Below, one piece after another: positions 1 through 10,419 of a stretch of 64,000 bases of DNA. The notes under the pieces were generated by a model. It saw only the letters and a list, made by a program, of their open reading frames with translations, ran no database searches and was not told the DNA's origin. How positions within the stretch are numbered: the stretch's first letter is position 1; the number at the start of each line of letters is the position of its first letter. The stretch lies in assembly GCF_001611555.1 (NCBI RefSeq), contig NZ_LSGP01000013.1, positions 496,001-560,000 of the forward strand. Reading direction: 5' to 3'. A program made the translations under genes and the position numbers. The stretch is from Anaerosporomusa subterranea (GTDB taxonomy: Bacteria > Bacillota > Negativicutes > Sporomusales > Acetonemataceae).

Positions 1-89
1 ACACTATCGCCTAATTCTTCCACTAACCGTTTGACATCAGCTATGCTAGTTACATCAAGGGCGACAATAATGTCAGCTGATCTACTCAT
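1..89 (-). CDS. pyrF: Orotidine 5'-phosphate decarboxylase (5' part only)
   Basis: Only the first 29 codons lie in the window; the gene runs off the left edge. The peptide starts MSRSADIIVALDVTS and continues to VKRLVEELGDSV, which matches the first beta strand (ALD) and first helix of OMP decarboxylases. These enzymes convert OMP to UMP, the last step of de novo pyrimidine synthesis. The ATG is preceded by GGAGGC, which overlaps the pyrK stop, so the two genes are probably translationally linked. The call rests on a short piece plus operon context. It is clearly not PyrD, whose N-terminus is different. Confidence 0.75.
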   Translation of the reverse strand, partial: MSRSADIIVALDVTSIADVKRLVEELGDS

Positions 90-99
90 ACTTTGCCTC

Positions 100-864
100 C
101 TAATCGAATCGAATATCTTCGCCAGGAAAGACAGGACCGTCACTGCAGACTTTCTTCCGCCCGCCAACAGTGTCACAAGTACAAACAAGGCAAGCGCCGA
201 TACCGCAGGCCATATGTTCTTCGAGCGACAATTCACTGGGAATGCCATATGCTTGAGCCGCACGGACGACACCCTCTAGCATGGGACGAGGACCGCAGGC
301 GTAGATACGATCATAGTCGCCATCTGCCAATAACTCAGGCAGCATGTCGAGGGTAACACCCTGCCGACCAAGGGATCCATCATTCGTAGTGATGTGTATG
401 TTATCACACAGAGACTCAAATAAATCTGTCCAATACAGTTCTTGTTTGCTCCTGCCACCCATCACAATACTAACCCGTCGCGGACACAATTGCTGAGCTA
501 GAAATACTAGCGGCGCTAGCCCCATCCCTCCGCCCACCAACAAAGGTCGTTCGCTGTTCAGCGAAAAACCATGTCCTAGTGGACCTAGGCAGTCAAGCAT
601 ATCACCGATTTTGGCCTCAGCCAACATTTGCGTTCCTCTGCCGGCGATTCGATATACCAGGGTAATACTCATTTCCTCCGGGTCAGCTTGGCAGATGCTG
701 ATTGGACGCCGCAGCAGCGGGTCTTGGGTTGATCCGATTCTGATATGAACAAACTGTCCTGGCTTAGCCTGTTGCGCAAGCTCAGGCGCATGCAGGACTA
801 AGAGGCGCACATCTGGCGCAAGCCAAATGTGCTCTTTTACAGTTGTATCACATAGTTTAGACAT
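100..864 (-). CDS. pyrK: Dihydroorotate dehydrogenase B, electron transfer subunit PyrK
   Basis: 254 residues, the usual PyrK length. It passes electrons from the PyrD FMN to NAD through FAD and a [2Fe-2S] cluster. The sequence shows the ferredoxin-reductase fold in order: the FAD motif RRPISI near residue 50, a GGGMGLAPL nucleotide-binding loop near 110, and C-terminal cysteines [12 protein letters not shown] followed by KVCSDGP. The ATG at 864 is chosen because it has GGAGG upstream and starts at the conserved MSKL region; longer frames would extend far into carB. It overlaps the carB stop by 8 nt. Its usual partner pyrD is not next to it: the following gene is pyrF. Confidence 0.93.
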   Translation of the reverse strand: MSKLCDTTVKEHIWLAPDVRLLVLHAPELAQQAKPGQFVHIRIGSTQDPLLRRPISICQADPEEMSITLVYRIAGRGTQMLAEAKIGDMLDCLGPLGHGFSLNSERPLLVGGGMGLAPLVFLAQQLCPRRVSIVMGGRSKQELYWTDLFESLCDNIHITTNDGSLGRQGVTLDMLPELLADGDYDRIYACGPRPMLEGVVRAAQAYGIPSELSLEEHMACGIGACLVCTCDTVGGRKKVCSDGPVFPGEDIRFD

Positions 865-3800
865 AATCGCTCTCGCCTCCGACATAGTCCTGTAAAGCCA
901 GAACATAGACCAGACGCCTATGATCAACCGCGTTGCGCACATGAAGAACTTCTTTGGCCGTATCAATCGATGTCAGACACGGAATGCCGTGTTCAACCGC
1001 GGTTCGGCGGATTTTGAAGCCATCACGGACAGGTTCTTTGCCATGGGTCAGGGTATTGATAACAATTTGAATTCGTCCTTGCCGAATCAAATCGATAATA
1101 CTGGGGCCGCCATCGTCACTAACCTTTGACACGGCTTCAACTTCGAGACCAAGTCCCTGCAGATAGCTTGCCGTGCCTTTTGTGGCAGCCAGCTTGTAGC
1201 CAAGTGAGGAAAAACCTTCAGCCAGTTCACCACATTCCGGTTTATCTTTGTCTGCTACGGTGAATAAGACAGTTCCTTCATTAGGCACACTTAGGCCAGA
1301 TGCGATAAGTGCTTTATACAGCGCACGAGATTTATGATAGTCGATTCCCATAACTTCACCGGTAGATTTCATTTCTGGCCCGAGAGAGGTTTCGACTTGC
1401 TGCATCTTGGCGAAGGAGAATACTGGCGCTTTGACCGCAGTATACGGCTTAAAAGGCAGTAGACCTGTGCCAAATTCAAAATCAGCAAGTTGTTTGCCCA
1501 GCGAGATATCGGTCGCCATGGCCACCATCGGAACGCCGGTTACTTTGCTGAGGAAGGGCACTGTGCGGCTTGACCGAGGATTAACCTCGATCACATAAAC
1601 GGTATTATCGACGATAACATATTGAATATTGATCAGGCCTTTTACGTTGAGACCGAGAGCCAAGCGGCGCGTATAGTCGCAGATAGTATCAATTTCTTTT
1701 TGGTTGAGAGTCATGGGTGGATACACAGCAATGCTATCACCTGAGTGAACTCCGGCGCGTTCGATGTGCTCCATGATGCCTGGAATCAATACTTCAACCC
1801 CGTCTGAAATGGCATCCACCTCTACCTCAGTTCCTTGCATATACCGATCGATCAGAACCGGGTGACCTGTGGAGGCGATAACCGCTCGACTGATGTATTC
1901 GGACAATTCAGCATCACTGTAGACGATCTCCATCGCTCTACCGCCAAGAACATATGACGGACGCACTACTACTGGATAACCGATACGGTTCGCACCAGCC
2001 AACGCTTCTTCAGCGTTAACTACGCTTATGCCAGCCGGGCGAGGAATTGACAACTCTGTTAGGAGCGCATCAAATTTCTCACGGTTTTCGGCACGGTCAA
2101 TATCTTCTACCGATGTGCCCAAAACGCGGACTCCTCGTTTCGCCAATGGAGCAGCAAGATTAATAGCTGTCTGTCCGCCGAACTGAACGATGACACCAGC
2201 CGGCTGTTCTTTTTCAATCACATGCATAACATCTTCGACTGTCAGCGGTTCGAAGTAGAGCCGATCAGCTGTGTCGAAATCTGTACTTACAGTTTCCGGA
2301 TTGTTATTGATAATAATCGATTCTACGCCGCTTTCGCGCAGAGCCATGACAGAGTGAACTGAACAATAGTCAAACTCAATCCCCTGACCGATACGGATCG
2401 GCCCAGATCCCAGGACCAAAACTTTTTTGCTATCAGTTGTCTCAACTTCATCTTCCTGTGCGTAAACAGAGTAGTAGTACGGGGTAGCAGCTTCAAACTC
2501 AGCTGCGCAGGTGTCAACAATCTTGTAGCAGGGTTTCAGCGCGAGTTCGCGGCGCAGTGACTCCACCGTTTCGGCTGTGCTTCCAGTCAATTCCGCGATG
2601 GCAATATCAGTAAACCCGGCTTGTTTTACAGTGCGCAGCAACTCGGTATTCAGGCCCTCCTGACTAAGGCTGTTCTCCAATTCTACAATACGGGCAATTT
2701 TATTCAAAAAGAAGCGATCGATTTTAGTCACGTCGAAGATTTCGTCAATTTGAGCTCCTTTGCGAAATGCCTCGGCGATAACGAACAAACGCTCATCGTT
2801 GGTTGCCGTGACTTTGGTCAGCAATTCCTGCAAATTCAGTTCCCGCAGTCCTGGTAAGTTTAAGTGATGCAAACCAATTTCTAGCGAGCGAACCGCCTTC
2901 AGCAAGGCTGCCTCAAAGCTACGGGCGATGGACATGACTTCGCCGGTGGCTTTCATCTGGGTGCCAAGGGTTCGATCGGCGATGGCAAATTTATCAAATG
3001 GCCAGCGTGGGAACTTTACCACGACATAATCGAGAGCAGGTTCAAAACAAGCGGTGGTTTTTTGGGTAACCGCATTTTCAATTTCGTCCAACCGATAACC
3101 AAGTGCTATTTTGGCAGCCATCTTGGCAATCGGGTAGCCGGTTGCCTTCGATGCCAAAGCGCTCGATCGACTAACGCGCGGATTAACTTCAATCACATAA
3201 TAGCGACTGGAATTAGGGTCAAGTGCATACTGCACGTTGCACCCACCTTCTATTCCCAGTGCACGAATAATTTTAAGGGAAGACGCACGCAGCATCTGGT
3301 ACTCACGGTCAGTTAGAGTCTGCGACGGTGCGATAACAATGCTATCACCGGTGTGGACTCCTACAGGGTCGATATTTTCCATATTACAGACTGTTATGCA
3401 GTTGTCAGCCGCATCTCTCATGACTTCGTATTCGATCTCTTTCCAGCCGGCGACGCTGCGTTCAATCAAAGCCTGACCAATCAGACTAGCCTTGAGGCCG
3501 CGGTTTAGCACTTCGTCAAGTTCTGCTTCGCTGGCGACAATGCCGCCGCCTGTGCCGCCTAAGGTATAAGCAGGACGGACAATCAACGGGTAGCCGGTCT
3601 TACGTGCGAAATCACGTCCAGCTTCAATGCTCTCAACAATCGCGCTTTCCGGCACAGGCTGAGCAAGTTCCTGCATAGTGTCTTTAAATAGTTCCCGGTC
3701 TTCAGCCTTCTTGATCGCCGATAGTGGCGTACCAAGCATTTCAACGCCATGTTCGAGCAGTACGCCGCGTTCGGCCAGGCCAACAGCCAAATTTAATCCA

Positions 3801-4081
3801 ACTTGACCGCCGAGGGTGGCAAGTAGACCATCTGGACGTTCTTTGCGAATGATCTCAGTGATAAAATCGACAGTCAGTGGTTCGATGTAGACACGGTCGG
3901 CCATAGCTGTATCTGTCATAATAGTGGCTGGATTGGAGTTTACCAGTACTACTTCAATCCCTTCTTCTCGTAAGGCCCGGCAAGCCTGTGTGCCTGCATA
4001 ATCGAATTCAGCTGCCTGTCCGATGACGATCGGACCGGAGCCAATGACCAGGACTTTTTTAATATGTTCTTTTTTCGGCAT
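857..4081 (-). CDS. carB: Carbamoyl-phosphate synthase large subunit
   Basis: 1074 residues, full length. It makes carbamoyl phosphate from bicarbonate, ammonia (delivered by CarA) and two ATP. The two homologous ATP-grasp halves are both visible: the N-terminal half opens with [20 protein letters not shown] and the second half with [20 protein letters not shown] near residue 555. Each half carries an ANRIGYP/RKTGYP-type stretch and an EVNPR motif. The C-terminal MGS-like allosteric domain (about 940-1074) follows. It lies 14 nt after carA and overlaps pyrK by 8 nt, inside one pyr operon controlled from the attenuators upstream of pyrB. Confidence 0.98.
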   Translation of the reverse strand: MPKKEHIKKVLVIGSGPIVIGQAAEFDYAGTQACRALREEGIEVVLVNSNPATIMTDTAMADRVYIEPLTVDFITEIIRKERPDGLLATLGGQVGLNLAVGLAERGVLLEHGVEMLGTPLSAIKKAEDRELFKDTMQELAQPVPESAIVESIEAGRDFARKTGYPLIVRPAYTLGGTGGGIVASEAELDEVLNRGLKASLIGQALIERSVAGWKEIEYEVMRDAADNCITVCNMENIDPVGVHTGDSIVIAPSQTLTDREYQMLRASSLKIIRALGIEGGCNVQYALDPNSSRYYVIEVNPRVSRSSALASKATGYPIAKMAAKIALGYRLDEIENAVTQKTTACFEPALDYVVVKFPRWPFDKFAIADRTLGTQMKATGEVMSIARSFEAALLKAVRSLEIGLHHLNLPGLRELNLQELLTKVTATNDERLFVIAEAFRKGAQIDEIFDVTKIDRFFLNKIARIVELENSLSQEGLNTELLRTVKQAGFTDIAIAELTGSTAETVESLRRELALKPCYKIVDTCAAEFEAATPYYYSVYAQEDEVETTDSKKVLVLGSGPIRIGQGIEFDYCSVHSVMALRESGVESIIINNNPETVSTDFDTADRLYFEPLTVEDVMHVIEKEQPAGVIVQFGGQTAINLAAPLAKRGVRVLGTSVEDIDRAENREKFDALLTELSIPRPAGISVVNAEEALAGANRIGYPVVVRPSYVLGGRAMEIVYSDAELSEYISRAVIASTGHPVLIDRYMQGTEVEVDAISDGVEVLIPGIMEHIERAGVHSGDSIAVYPPMTLNQKEIDTICDYTRRLALGLNVKGLINIQYVIVDNTVYVIEVNPRSSRTVPFLSKVTGVPMVAMATDISLGKQLADFEFGTGLLPFKPYTAVKAPVFSFAKMQQVETSLGPEMKSTGEVMGIDYHKSRALYKALIASGLSVPNEGTVLFTVADKDKPECGELAEGFSSLGYKLAATKGTASYLQGLGLEVEAVSKVSDDGGPSIIDLIRQGRIQIVINTLTHGKEPVRDGFKIRRTAVEHGIPCLTSIDTAKEVLHVRNAVDHRRLVYVLALQDYVGGESDYV

Positions 4082-4095
4082 TCTGCGGCCCTCCT

Positions 4096-5154
4096 TTAGT
4101 GTACTAGCAATGACATGAACTGATCGAATAAGTACTCGCTATCATCCGGACCAGGTGAAGCTTCAGGATGAAACTGAACTGAGAAGATCGGCAGGCTGCT
4201 GTGACGTAAGCCTTCGATCGTACCATCATTAACTGCGCGGTGGGTGATTTCAATATCTAATCCTGTTAAGGATTCTTCTTCAACAGCGTATCCATGGTTT
4301 TGAGCCGTGATATGCACTCGCCCAGTTGCGAGATTTTTCACCGGATGATTTGAGCCGCGGTGGCCGAACTTGAGTTTATAGGTTTGGGCGCCTAAGGCCA
4401 AAGCCAGCAGTTGGTGACCCAGGCAAATCCCGAAAATCGGCTTATATGTTAATAATTCTTTAATGGTCTCGACCGCTCCCATGACTGACTTAGGATCGCC
4501 CGGGCCGTTAGAGAGGAATATTCCATCAGGGTTTAATGCTTTAATACCGGCTGCGTCGATGTCAGCAGGGACGACATACAGATCACAACCTAATTTTTGC
4601 AGCGAGCGAAGAATATTCTTCTTAATGCCAAAGTCCATAACAACGACTCTTGGTCCATTTGCCGGAATATGGGTTATTGTATCTGTAGTAACTTGTTTAA
4701 CAAGTCCGTTTTGATTGTCTTTGGCAAGCAAGGCTTTAATCTCAGCTTTAGTAGTATTATGCGGTACGATTACGCCGCGCATCGTGCCATGAACGCGAAT
4801 AGCTCGGGTTACAGCGCGAGTGTCTATCCCGTAGATGCACGGAATTTTGCGCTGTTGCAGATACTCAGCAAGCGTCCCTTCTGTCCGGCAATTGCTAGGC
4901 TGTTCGCAGAGTTGGTCAATGACGAACCCCCTGACAAAGGGTTTGCGGCTTTGATCAAATTGACTGACGACACCATAGTTGCCGATTAAAGGATATGTCA
5001 TGACCACGATCTGACCGCAATAGGATGGATCGGTCAGCACTTCCTGGTAGCCGGTCATTCCTGTGGTAAACACTACTTCACCACAGCCGACTGCCTCATC
5101 AAGGATTTGTCCGTAAAATTCACTGCCGTCGGCAAGGACCAGCTTTCCTTCCAT
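4096..5154 (-). CDS. carA: Carbamoyl-phosphate synthase small (glutaminase) subunit
   Basis: 352 residues. It hydrolyses glutamine and channels ammonia to CarB. The N-terminal small-subunit domain ([25 protein letters not shown]) is followed by a class I glutamine amidotransferase domain. The nucleophile cysteine lies in [15 protein letters not shown], and the His-Glu pair in FHPEASPGP. The ATG shares one base with the pyrC stop (TAATG), which indicates coupled translation. Confidence 0.98.
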   Translation of the reverse strand: MEGKLVLADGSEFYGQILDEAVGCGEVVFTTGMTGYQEVLTDPSYCGQIVVMTYPLIGNYGVVSQFDQSRKPFVRGFVIDQLCEQPSNCRTEGTLAEYLQQRKIPCIYGIDTRAVTRAIRVHGTMRGVIVPHNTTKAEIKALLAKDNQNGLVKQVTTDTITHIPANGPRVVVMDFGIKKNILRSLQKLGCDLYVVPADIDAAGIKALNPDGIFLSNGPGDPKSVMGAVETIKELLTYKPIFGICLGHQLLALALGAQTYKLKFGHRGSNHPVKNLATGRVHITAQNHGYAVEEESLTGLDIEITHRAVNDGTIEGLRHSSLPIFSVQFHPEASPGPDDSEYLFDQFMSLLVH

Positions 5155-6452
5155 TATAGAACCTCCCCGTTTTTCATAACAAATTGACCTGCCACCACTG
5201 TGGCGACAGCTTTACCTTTTAGTGTTTTGCCGTCAAAGGGTGTAGATTTTCCTTTACTGTAGAAATGTTTGCTGTCAACGATCCATTCCTTGTCTGGATC
5301 GAACACAGTGATGTCTGCCGTCGCCCCAGGCGCCAGGCTCCCGCCCGTCACACCGAGGATCGCCGCCGGCGAGACTGACATGAGTTGCACGATTTGATTA
5401 AGTGTCAATTCCTTGCTGTGATATAGAGCTGTCAGTATTACGCCTAGTGATGTTTCTAGACCAGTGAAGCCATTAGCCGCAATGCGGTATTCAACATCTT
5501 TTTCTTCTGGCGCGTGCGGCGCATGATCGCAAGCGATAGCGTCGATCGTTCCGTCTTTTAATCCGTCAATCAGAGAGCGGACATGATCGGCTGACCGGAG
5601 CGGCGGGTTGACTTTGGTGGCGGTATTGAAACCATATACCGCTTCATCGGTTAGCGAGAGATGATGCGGGGTAGCTTCTGCTGTCACCTTAACGCCGCGG
5701 CGTTTTGCCTGGCGGATAAGCTCAACAGCGCCAGCGGCGCTAACATGGGCAATATGCAGCCGTGCTTTCGCATATTCAGCCAGCAGAATATCTCTGGCGA
5801 CAGCAATTTCCTCCGCGACAGCGGGACGGCCTTTTACCCCCAAGATAGTTGAGACTAGCCCTTCATGCATGCAGCCCTCGCCGGCGAGCGATTCCTCTTC
5901 AGCATGACTAATGACTGGAATATCAAACATGGAAGCATAGGACAAGCCTGTTTGAAACACACGCGCGTCTTCGACAAAGTGTCCATCATCTGACAGCGCG
6001 ACTGCGCCGTTTTGCACCATGTCGCCGATTTCGGCGAGTTCTTTACCTGCCTGCTCCTTGGTCAAAGCACCGATGACATGGATATGGACAGCTGCCTCGC
6101 GCCGAGCGCGCTCCAGTATGCCGGAAACCATGATCGAGTTATCAACAATTGGCTTGGTATTTGGCATGCAAGCAACTGCGGTAAAACCGCCCGCGGCTGC
6201 TGCCTCGGAACCTGTGCGGATTTCTTCTTTGGCCTCGAGTCCAGGTTCGCGCAGATGCACGTGCATATCGATAAGTCCAGGACAAACTACCAAGCCTGTA
6301 GCATCAAATATTTCTGCGCCTCCCGAGATAGTTTGATCTGACAGACCTAAGTCAACACCGATAATCTTCTGTCCATCAATAACAATATCAGCAATTTGGT
6401 CAATTCCGTTGGCTGGGTCAACGACGTGTCCACCTTTAATTAATAGTTTCAA
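5154..6452 (-). CDS. pyrC: Dihydroorotase
   Basis: 432 residues, class I (bacterial PyrC/AllB-like) dihydroorotase; it cyclises carbamoyl aspartate to dihydroorotate. Metal-binding motif [10 protein letters not shown] is near residue 60, further histidines lie in VISHAEE and [11 protein letters not shown], and the catalytic aspartate is in [14 protein letters not shown]. The start codon is TTG at 6452, with GGAGGG 8 nt upstream; no ATG in the conserved N-terminal position is available. It overlaps the end of pyrB by 17 nt. Confidence 0.97.
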   Translation of the reverse strand: MKLLIKGGHVVDPANGIDQIADIVIDGQKIIGVDLGLSDQTISGGAEIFDATGLVVCPGLIDMHVHLREPGLEAKEEIRTGSEAAAAGGFTAVACMPNTKPIVDNSIMVSGILERARREAAVHIHVIGALTKEQAGKELAEIGDMVQNGAVALSDDGHFVEDARVFQTGLSYASMFDIPVISHAEEESLAGEGCMHEGLVSTILGVKGRPAVAEEIAVARDILLAEYAKARLHIAHVSAAGAVELIRQAKRRGVKVTAEATPHHLSLTDEAVYGFNTATKVNPPLRSADHVRSLIDGLKDGTIDAIACDHAPHAPEEKDVEYRIAANGFTGLETSLGVILTALYHSKELTLNQIVQLMSVSPAAILGVTGGSLAPGATADITVFDPDKEWIVDSKHFYSKGKSTPFDGKTLKGKAVATVVAGQFVMKNGEVL

Positions 6453-7392
6453 GCGTTTTCCCTCCTGTCAACGTCAGAAATAGCGTCGCCATACGGATGG
6501 CAACCCCATTCTGCACTTGTTCTTGGATCGATGACTGATTGCTATAAGCCACATCGTGGGAAATTTCAAGTCCTCGGTTCATCGGGCCTGGGTGCATTAT
6601 CATAGCATCTGGCTTGGCTAAGGCTAGTCGCTTAGCGTTTACGCCGAAAATGCGAGCATATTCGCGGGCGGTGGGAAATAAGCCTTTTTCCTGTCTTTCT
6701 TTCTGTATCCGTAGCACGTTGATAACATCTGCGTCTGTGATCGCATCTTCCACTCGGTGATGCACAATTACGCCCATTTTCTCAATGTCGACAGGCATCA
6801 GTGTCGTTGGGCCTGCGACATGGACTTCAGCCCCAAACTTTTGTAGACCCCATATGTTCGAGCGAGCCACTCGACTGTGCAGTATATCTCCCAGAATCGC
6901 GACCTTCAGTCCGCTAAGGTTTTGCTTACGTTCCCGAATCGTAAATAAGTCCAAGAGCCCTTGTGTTGGGTGCTCGTGCGCTCCATCACCAGCATTAATA
7001 ATGACTGGTTTGACAAGCTGCGAGGCAAAGTGAGCCGCCCCCTCGGCCGAATGCCGCATGACGATTGCGTCTACCCCCATCGCCTCAACAGTTAAAAGGG
7101 TATCTCGTAGACTCTCACCTTTAACAACGCTACTGGCAGCTGCCGTGATATTAACCACATCAGCTCCAAGATATTTACCTGCTAGTTCGAAAGAAGTACG
7201 GGTACGAGTGCTAGGTTCAAAAAACAAGGTGACGATTGCGCGGCCGCGAAGAGTCGGCAATTTCTTGATATCCCGATTAATAATATTTTTCATTTCGCGA
7301 GCCGTATCAAGGATGTCCGTAATTCTGGAAACATCGGTTTCCCGGAGTCCGAGAAGGTGATTGGTCTTCGGCGTTGCTCCAGCATTCATCAT
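6436..7392 (-). CDS. pyrB: Aspartate carbamoyltransferase catalytic subunit
   Basis: 318 residues; condenses carbamoyl phosphate with aspartate. Carbamoyl-phosphate loop [25 protein letters not shown] and the C-terminal MHPGPMNRG identify it. No PyrI-type regulatory subunit is adjacent, as in Bacillus. An in-frame GTG at 7401 abuts the GGAGGA, so the ATG at 7392, with normal spacing, is preferred. It is the first gene of the operon and lies directly behind the second PyrR attenuator. Confidence 0.97.
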   Translation of the reverse strand: MMNAGATPKTNHLLGLRETDVSRITDILDTAREMKNIINRDIKKLPTLRGRAIVTLFFEPSTRTRTSFELAGKYLGADVVNITAAASSVVKGESLRDTLLTVEAMGVDAIVMRHSAEGAAHFASQLVKPVIINAGDGAHEHPTQGLLDLFTIRERKQNLSGLKVAILGDILHSRVARSNIWGLQKFGAEVHVAGPTTLMPVDIEKMGVIVHHRVEDAITDADVINVLRIQKERQEKGLFPTAREYARIFGVNAKRLALAKPDAMIMHPGPMNRGLEISHDVAYSNQSSIQEQVQNGVAIRMATLFLTLTGGKTLETIN

Positions 7393-7407
7393 GGCAGTCA
7401 CTCCTCC

Positions 7408-7500
7408 AAAAAATTAAACTCCCTGCCTGCGAAGCAAGGAGTTTAGCGGTATAACCAGAGGGCCGCTAATCCTTGCTAACCTCGCAGGATCAGCTTAAAG
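7408..7500 (-). promoter_or_regulatory. PyrR attenuator 2 (proximal to pyrB)
   Basis: Read on the minus strand, positions 7500-7464 contain a PyrR binding loop, GATCCTGCGAGGTTAGCAAGG, split here as GATCCTGCGAGG then TTAGCAAGG. It matches the UCCNGNGAGGYUNNNAAGG type of consensus. It is followed by an intrinsic terminator at 7444-7416 with 11-bp arms (AAACTCCTTGC / GCAGGGAGTTT), a 7-nt loop and a T-run. In this family PyrR bound with UMP holds the anti-antiterminator and lets the terminator form, switching off pyr genes when pyrimidines are plentiful. Confidence 0.85.
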
Positions 7501-7507
7501 GATCGGG

Positions 7508-7603
7508 TACTAAAAAGCCTTTTTGTGTCTGTGAGGACACAAAAAGGCTTGCATGCTATGCAGAAGTCTTCCTTCACGGCCTCACAGGACCATTTAAAGG
7601 TTA
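7508..7603 (-). promoter_or_regulatory. PyrR attenuator 1 (promoter proximal)
   Basis: On the minus strand the loop TGGTCCTGTGAGGCCGTGAAGG lies at about 7591-7570 (written in parts: TGGTCCTGTGAGG, CCGTGAAGG). It is followed by a very strong terminator at 7550-7515 with perfect 15-bp arms (AAGCCTTTTTGTGTC / GACACAAAAAGGCTT), a 6-nt loop and a T-tract. It is the same architecture as attenuator 2, which lies immediately downstream. The two would act in series on one transcript. Confidence 0.85.
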
Positions 7604-7616
7604 TTATATTATTAGT

Positions 7617-7645
7617 ATTTTAGCAACTAGACAACTATATGTCAA
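7617..7645 (-). promoter_or_regulatory. Promoter of the pyr operon
   Basis: Minus-strand TTGACA at 7645-7640, a 17-nt spacer, then TAAAAT at 7622-7617: a near-consensus SigA promoter. The predicted start near 7610 lies just before attenuator 1, so the leader transcribed carries both attenuators. Confidence 0.85.
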
Positions 7646-7654
7646 GTAAAAAAA

Positions 7655-8953
7655 TTATGGATTGGTCAGCAAATCGGCGGCTGAACCACTGACGAATTCG
7701 GCCGCTTTTGCCATAACATCTTCATTAAAGTCAAAGAAGAAGTCATGGTGTCCGGCGCTGAGTTCTGTACCAATCGAGATATAGGCAGCCTTACCGCCAC
7801 GCTGTTGCACCCGTTCCATGAAGTATGTGCAATCCTCACTGCCGCCAATATTAGCTGCATCAACCAACTCGGTAAAGATGTTGGATTGTTCAGCATACTT
7901 ACGCAAGCGGGTCACCAGTTCTTCATTAGCTTCACAACCTGCTGCTCCACCCATTTCCTGCATTGAGACACTAACTCCATACATAGCAGCGGCAGCTTCG
8001 ATAACCCGCACAGCTTCTCCACTCATATATTCGTTTATAACGCTAGTGGTACCACGGGTTTCCAGCTTGATAACCGCGTTAGCGGGAATGACATTACGGC
8101 CAGAGCCAGCCTGGATAACGCCGACATTGATACGCGAAATACCTTGACTGTGACGAGAGATCGCGTGCAGATTGATTGAAGCATTCGCAGCAGCTAGCAG
8201 CGCATTGCGACCGTTTTCCGGCGCGGCGCCAGCATGGGCTGGTATTCCTGTAAAGGTCGCATCAATCTTGGTTGTGGCTAAGAAGCCGTATGTTTTGCAA
8301 GCAATCTGTCCAAGTTTATTCATCTGCATGCCAAAATGCATGCCGATAATGTAGTCCACATCATCGACTACACCCTTGACAACCATGGCTTTGGCACCGC
8401 GAACGCCTTCTTCCGCCGGTTGGAATATAAGCTTAATCGTACCTGCCAGTTGATCCTTAGCGCCGGCCAAAAGTTCGGCAACTGCCAAACCAACCGAAGT
8501 ATGACCATCATGGGCACAGGCATGCATAGCACCTTTATTGACTGACGCAAAACCTTCACGTTGCGGACGATGTTTAGCATCTGTGCTTTCGTTGGCATCA
8601 TTCGCATCCATATCAAAACGCAGGGCGACGGTCGGGCCAGGTTTGGCAAATTTCATTAATCCAACTACGCCGGTTTTTCCGCCGCGCATTTTTTCAACCC
8701 ATTTCGGATTCGCACCCTGACTAAGCGCCCGTTCCATATGACACTCAAGTTCTGCCACCGAGGGAACGCCCATCATAGCTTCTTCAGCAATAACTTCATC
8801 GCCGGCTTGCACTGAATAACCTAATCTTTCAAGAGTATCAGCTACGAGCGACGCGGTGCGAAATTCAGTCCAGGCTGCTTCAGCGTATTTGTGAATGTCA
8901 CGACGACGTTCAACCATTTTGGCGGCAAGTTCATTAGAAATGGTAAAGTTCAT
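7655..8953 (-). CDS. M20-family amidohydrolase, AbgA-like
   Basis: 432 residues. Closest recognisable family is AbgA, subunit A of p-aminobenzoyl-glutamate hydrolase (M20 metallopeptidases). The shared pattern is clear: RRRDIHKYAEAAWTEFRTA at the N-terminus, metal-binding HACAHDGHTSVG, catalytic FQPAEEGVRGAKAMV, MHFG, and C-terminal GGSEDCTYFMERVQ and AGHHDFFFDF. AbgA has HACGHDGHT where this has HACAHDGHT. No AbgB partner is adjacent, so the enzyme may act alone and on another N-acyl amino acid or dipeptide. It follows the DcuC-like carrier gene by 74 nt, with a hairpin in the gap. Confidence 0.85.
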   Translation of the reverse strand: MNFTISNELAAKMVERRRDIHKYAEAAWTEFRTASLVADTLERLGYSVQAGDEVIAEEAMMGVPSVAELECHMERALSQGANPKWVEKMRGGKTGVVGLMKFAKPGPTVALRFDMDANDANESTDAKHRPQREGFASVNKGAMHACAHDGHTSVGLAVAELLAGAKDQLAGTIKLIFQPAEEGVRGAKAMVVKGVVDDVDYIIGMHFGMQMNKLGQIACKTYGFLATTKIDATFTGIPAHAGAAPENGRNALLAAANASINLHAISRHSQGISRINVGVIQAGSGRNVIPANAVIKLETRGTTSVINEYMSGEAVRVIEAAAAMYGVSVSMQEMGGAAGCEANEELVTRLRKYAEQSNIFTELVDAANIGGSEDCTYFMERVQQRGGKAAYISIGTELSAGHHDFFFDFNEDVMAKAAEFVSGSAADLLTNP

Positions 8954-8985
8954 AGAAATAACCTCCTGATACTATTTTTGTAGAA

Positions 8986-9015
8986 ACAGCCAGCAGCAAA
9001 GACGCTGCTGGCTGT
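8986..9015 (-). other. Intercistronic hairpin
   Basis: Perfect 12-bp inverted repeat, ACAGCCAGCAGC and its complement, with a 6-nt loop, between the carrier and amidohydrolase genes. There is no good T-run on the minus strand, so it may be a weak terminator or an mRNA-stability element that sets different expression of the two genes. Confidence 0.6.
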
Positions 9016-9027
9016 GAAAACCTATGT

Positions 9028-10266
9028 TTACAGCATGCCCATCATCATTACAATGGCTCCAAGCAGCATAATTGGACCATTCCGTTTGGTCATTTCAATC
9101 GGGCTAACTTTTGCCAATTGCGCACAGACAATGGCAGCGCCAGCGACCGGACTCATGGAACGTCCCAGTGCACCAACCATTTGGGCTGTTGAACCCATTT
9201 CAATAATGCCATAGCCGAATTGCTTAGCATGTGGTGTAATCGCGCCATTAAAAGCAAGTGCGGCGGCATCACCAGAACCAGATAAGATGGCGACTACGAA
9301 GGGACCAAAAGTAGCTGCAAATTTGGCGATAGACTGGGAATTCTTCATAACAGCAATTAGGGAACCAGTCAATCCAATCAGTTCCATGCCTTTTGTAAAG
9401 ACAGCAGCGGCAATGATGATACCAATAACATTCCCATAGGCATCACCCATGCCGTTAAAAAATTGTTTGGTGATTTCTTGCGGATTCTGCCAGGTAACAA
9501 CAAAGCCGAGAATCGCGCCGAAAATCATAGCCTGCGGCACCGTCACCTCTGGAATGACATGAAGCTGCTTACTGCCCAATACTAACAAAATCAGCGGTAC
9601 CATCGGCACAACTGCCTTAAGAATATTTACCTTGAATTCATCCTTATCGGATAATGTCACTTCACTTGTATAGCCTTGGTTCTCCTTGCGGACAAACGCG
9701 GTGATGGTTAGACCAATCGCTACCACGACAGCAGTGATCAAAGCAGTTGAGGACAGAGTCGCGATAACTGTCATGACGTCGACGTTAGCCAGTTTCGCAA
9801 CGAAAGGATTATGGGAGTTGCCAGGGCTAATGACACTGCCCCAGGTACCTGCCAGTACAGCACTAGCAGCCATAGCCGGATGAACGCCTGCCGCCATCAG
9901 CGCCGGAATTAGAATAGCACCAACTGCTGCGGCGCTAGGCAAAGCAATATTGATAGTCCACGTAACTAAAACGGCGCCTGGAATGAGAATCGCGCGGAAT
10001 TTAGTAAGAGGACCGGCCAGCAAGTGTACCAGATGGCTGTCGCACTTAGTAAGACGCATGACGAAGGCAAAGCCCATCACAGTACAGATAACCGGTACCA
10101 AACCGCCATTAATCATTGCGGCCTGGAAAGCAGTTATTGCCTCCAGCGGTTTTCCGGACAGGATAGCCATGAGTAGACCAGACAGGAACAGAACCATTCG
10201 GGTTTCATACTTTTTAATGATTGCAACAAATGTCAGTAGAACGATTAATCCACCAAGCCAAATCAT
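9028..10266 (-). CDS. DcuC-family anion (C4-dicarboxylate-type) transporter
   Basis: 412 residues, almost entirely hydrophobic, with about 11-12 predicted membrane segments. Motifs of the DcuC family are present: GPLTKFRAILIPGAVLVTWT, LPSAAAVGAILIPAL, GSVISPGNSHNPFVA, and near the C-terminus LSGSGDAAALAFNGA and GRSMSPVAGAAIV. DcuC proteins carry fumarate, succinate and related dianions in anaerobes. Paired with an amidohydrolase, this one more likely imports an N-acyl amino acid or peptide-like anion, which is inference. RBS is AAGGAGGAAG before the ATG. Confidence 0.85.
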   Translation of the reverse strand: MIWLGGLIVLLTFVAIIKKYETRMVLFLSGLLMAILSGKPLEAITAFQAAMINGGLVPVICTVMGFAFVMRLTKCDSHLVHLLAGPLTKFRAILIPGAVLVTWTINIALPSAAAVGAILIPALMAAGVHPAMAASAVLAGTWGSVISPGNSHNPFVAKLANVDVMTVIATLSSTALITAVVVAIGLTITAFVRKENQGYTSEVTLSDKDEFKVNILKAVVPMVPLILLVLGSKQLHVIPEVTVPQAMIFGAILGFVVTWQNPQEITKQFFNGMGDAYGNVIGIIIAAAVFTKGMELIGLTGSLIAVMKNSQSIAKFAATFGPFVVAILSGSGDAAALAFNGAITPHAKQFGYGIIEMGSTAQMVGALGRSMSPVAGAAIVCAQLAKVSPIEMTKRNGPIMLLGAIVMMMGML

Positions 10267-10390
10267 TGTCTTCCTCCTTGTAATAATATTTCATTTTAAC
10301 TCGTATTTTATTTCGCTGATTGGAGCTTGATTCCTGCCATTTTCGGGGCATTGTCGATTGTATTTTTCCTAAATCAGCTCAGAGCTGATA

Positions 10391-10419
10391 AATATTGGCC
10401 TCATGGCAATTGTATACAA
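10391..10419 (-). promoter_or_regulatory. Probable promoter of the carrier-amidohydrolase unit
   Basis: Minus-strand TTGTAT (10419-10414), a 17-nt spacer and AATATT (10396-10391). It is not strongly consensus. Its -35 lies inside the ATTGTATACAAT palindrome, as expected for a repressed promoter. Confidence 0.45.
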
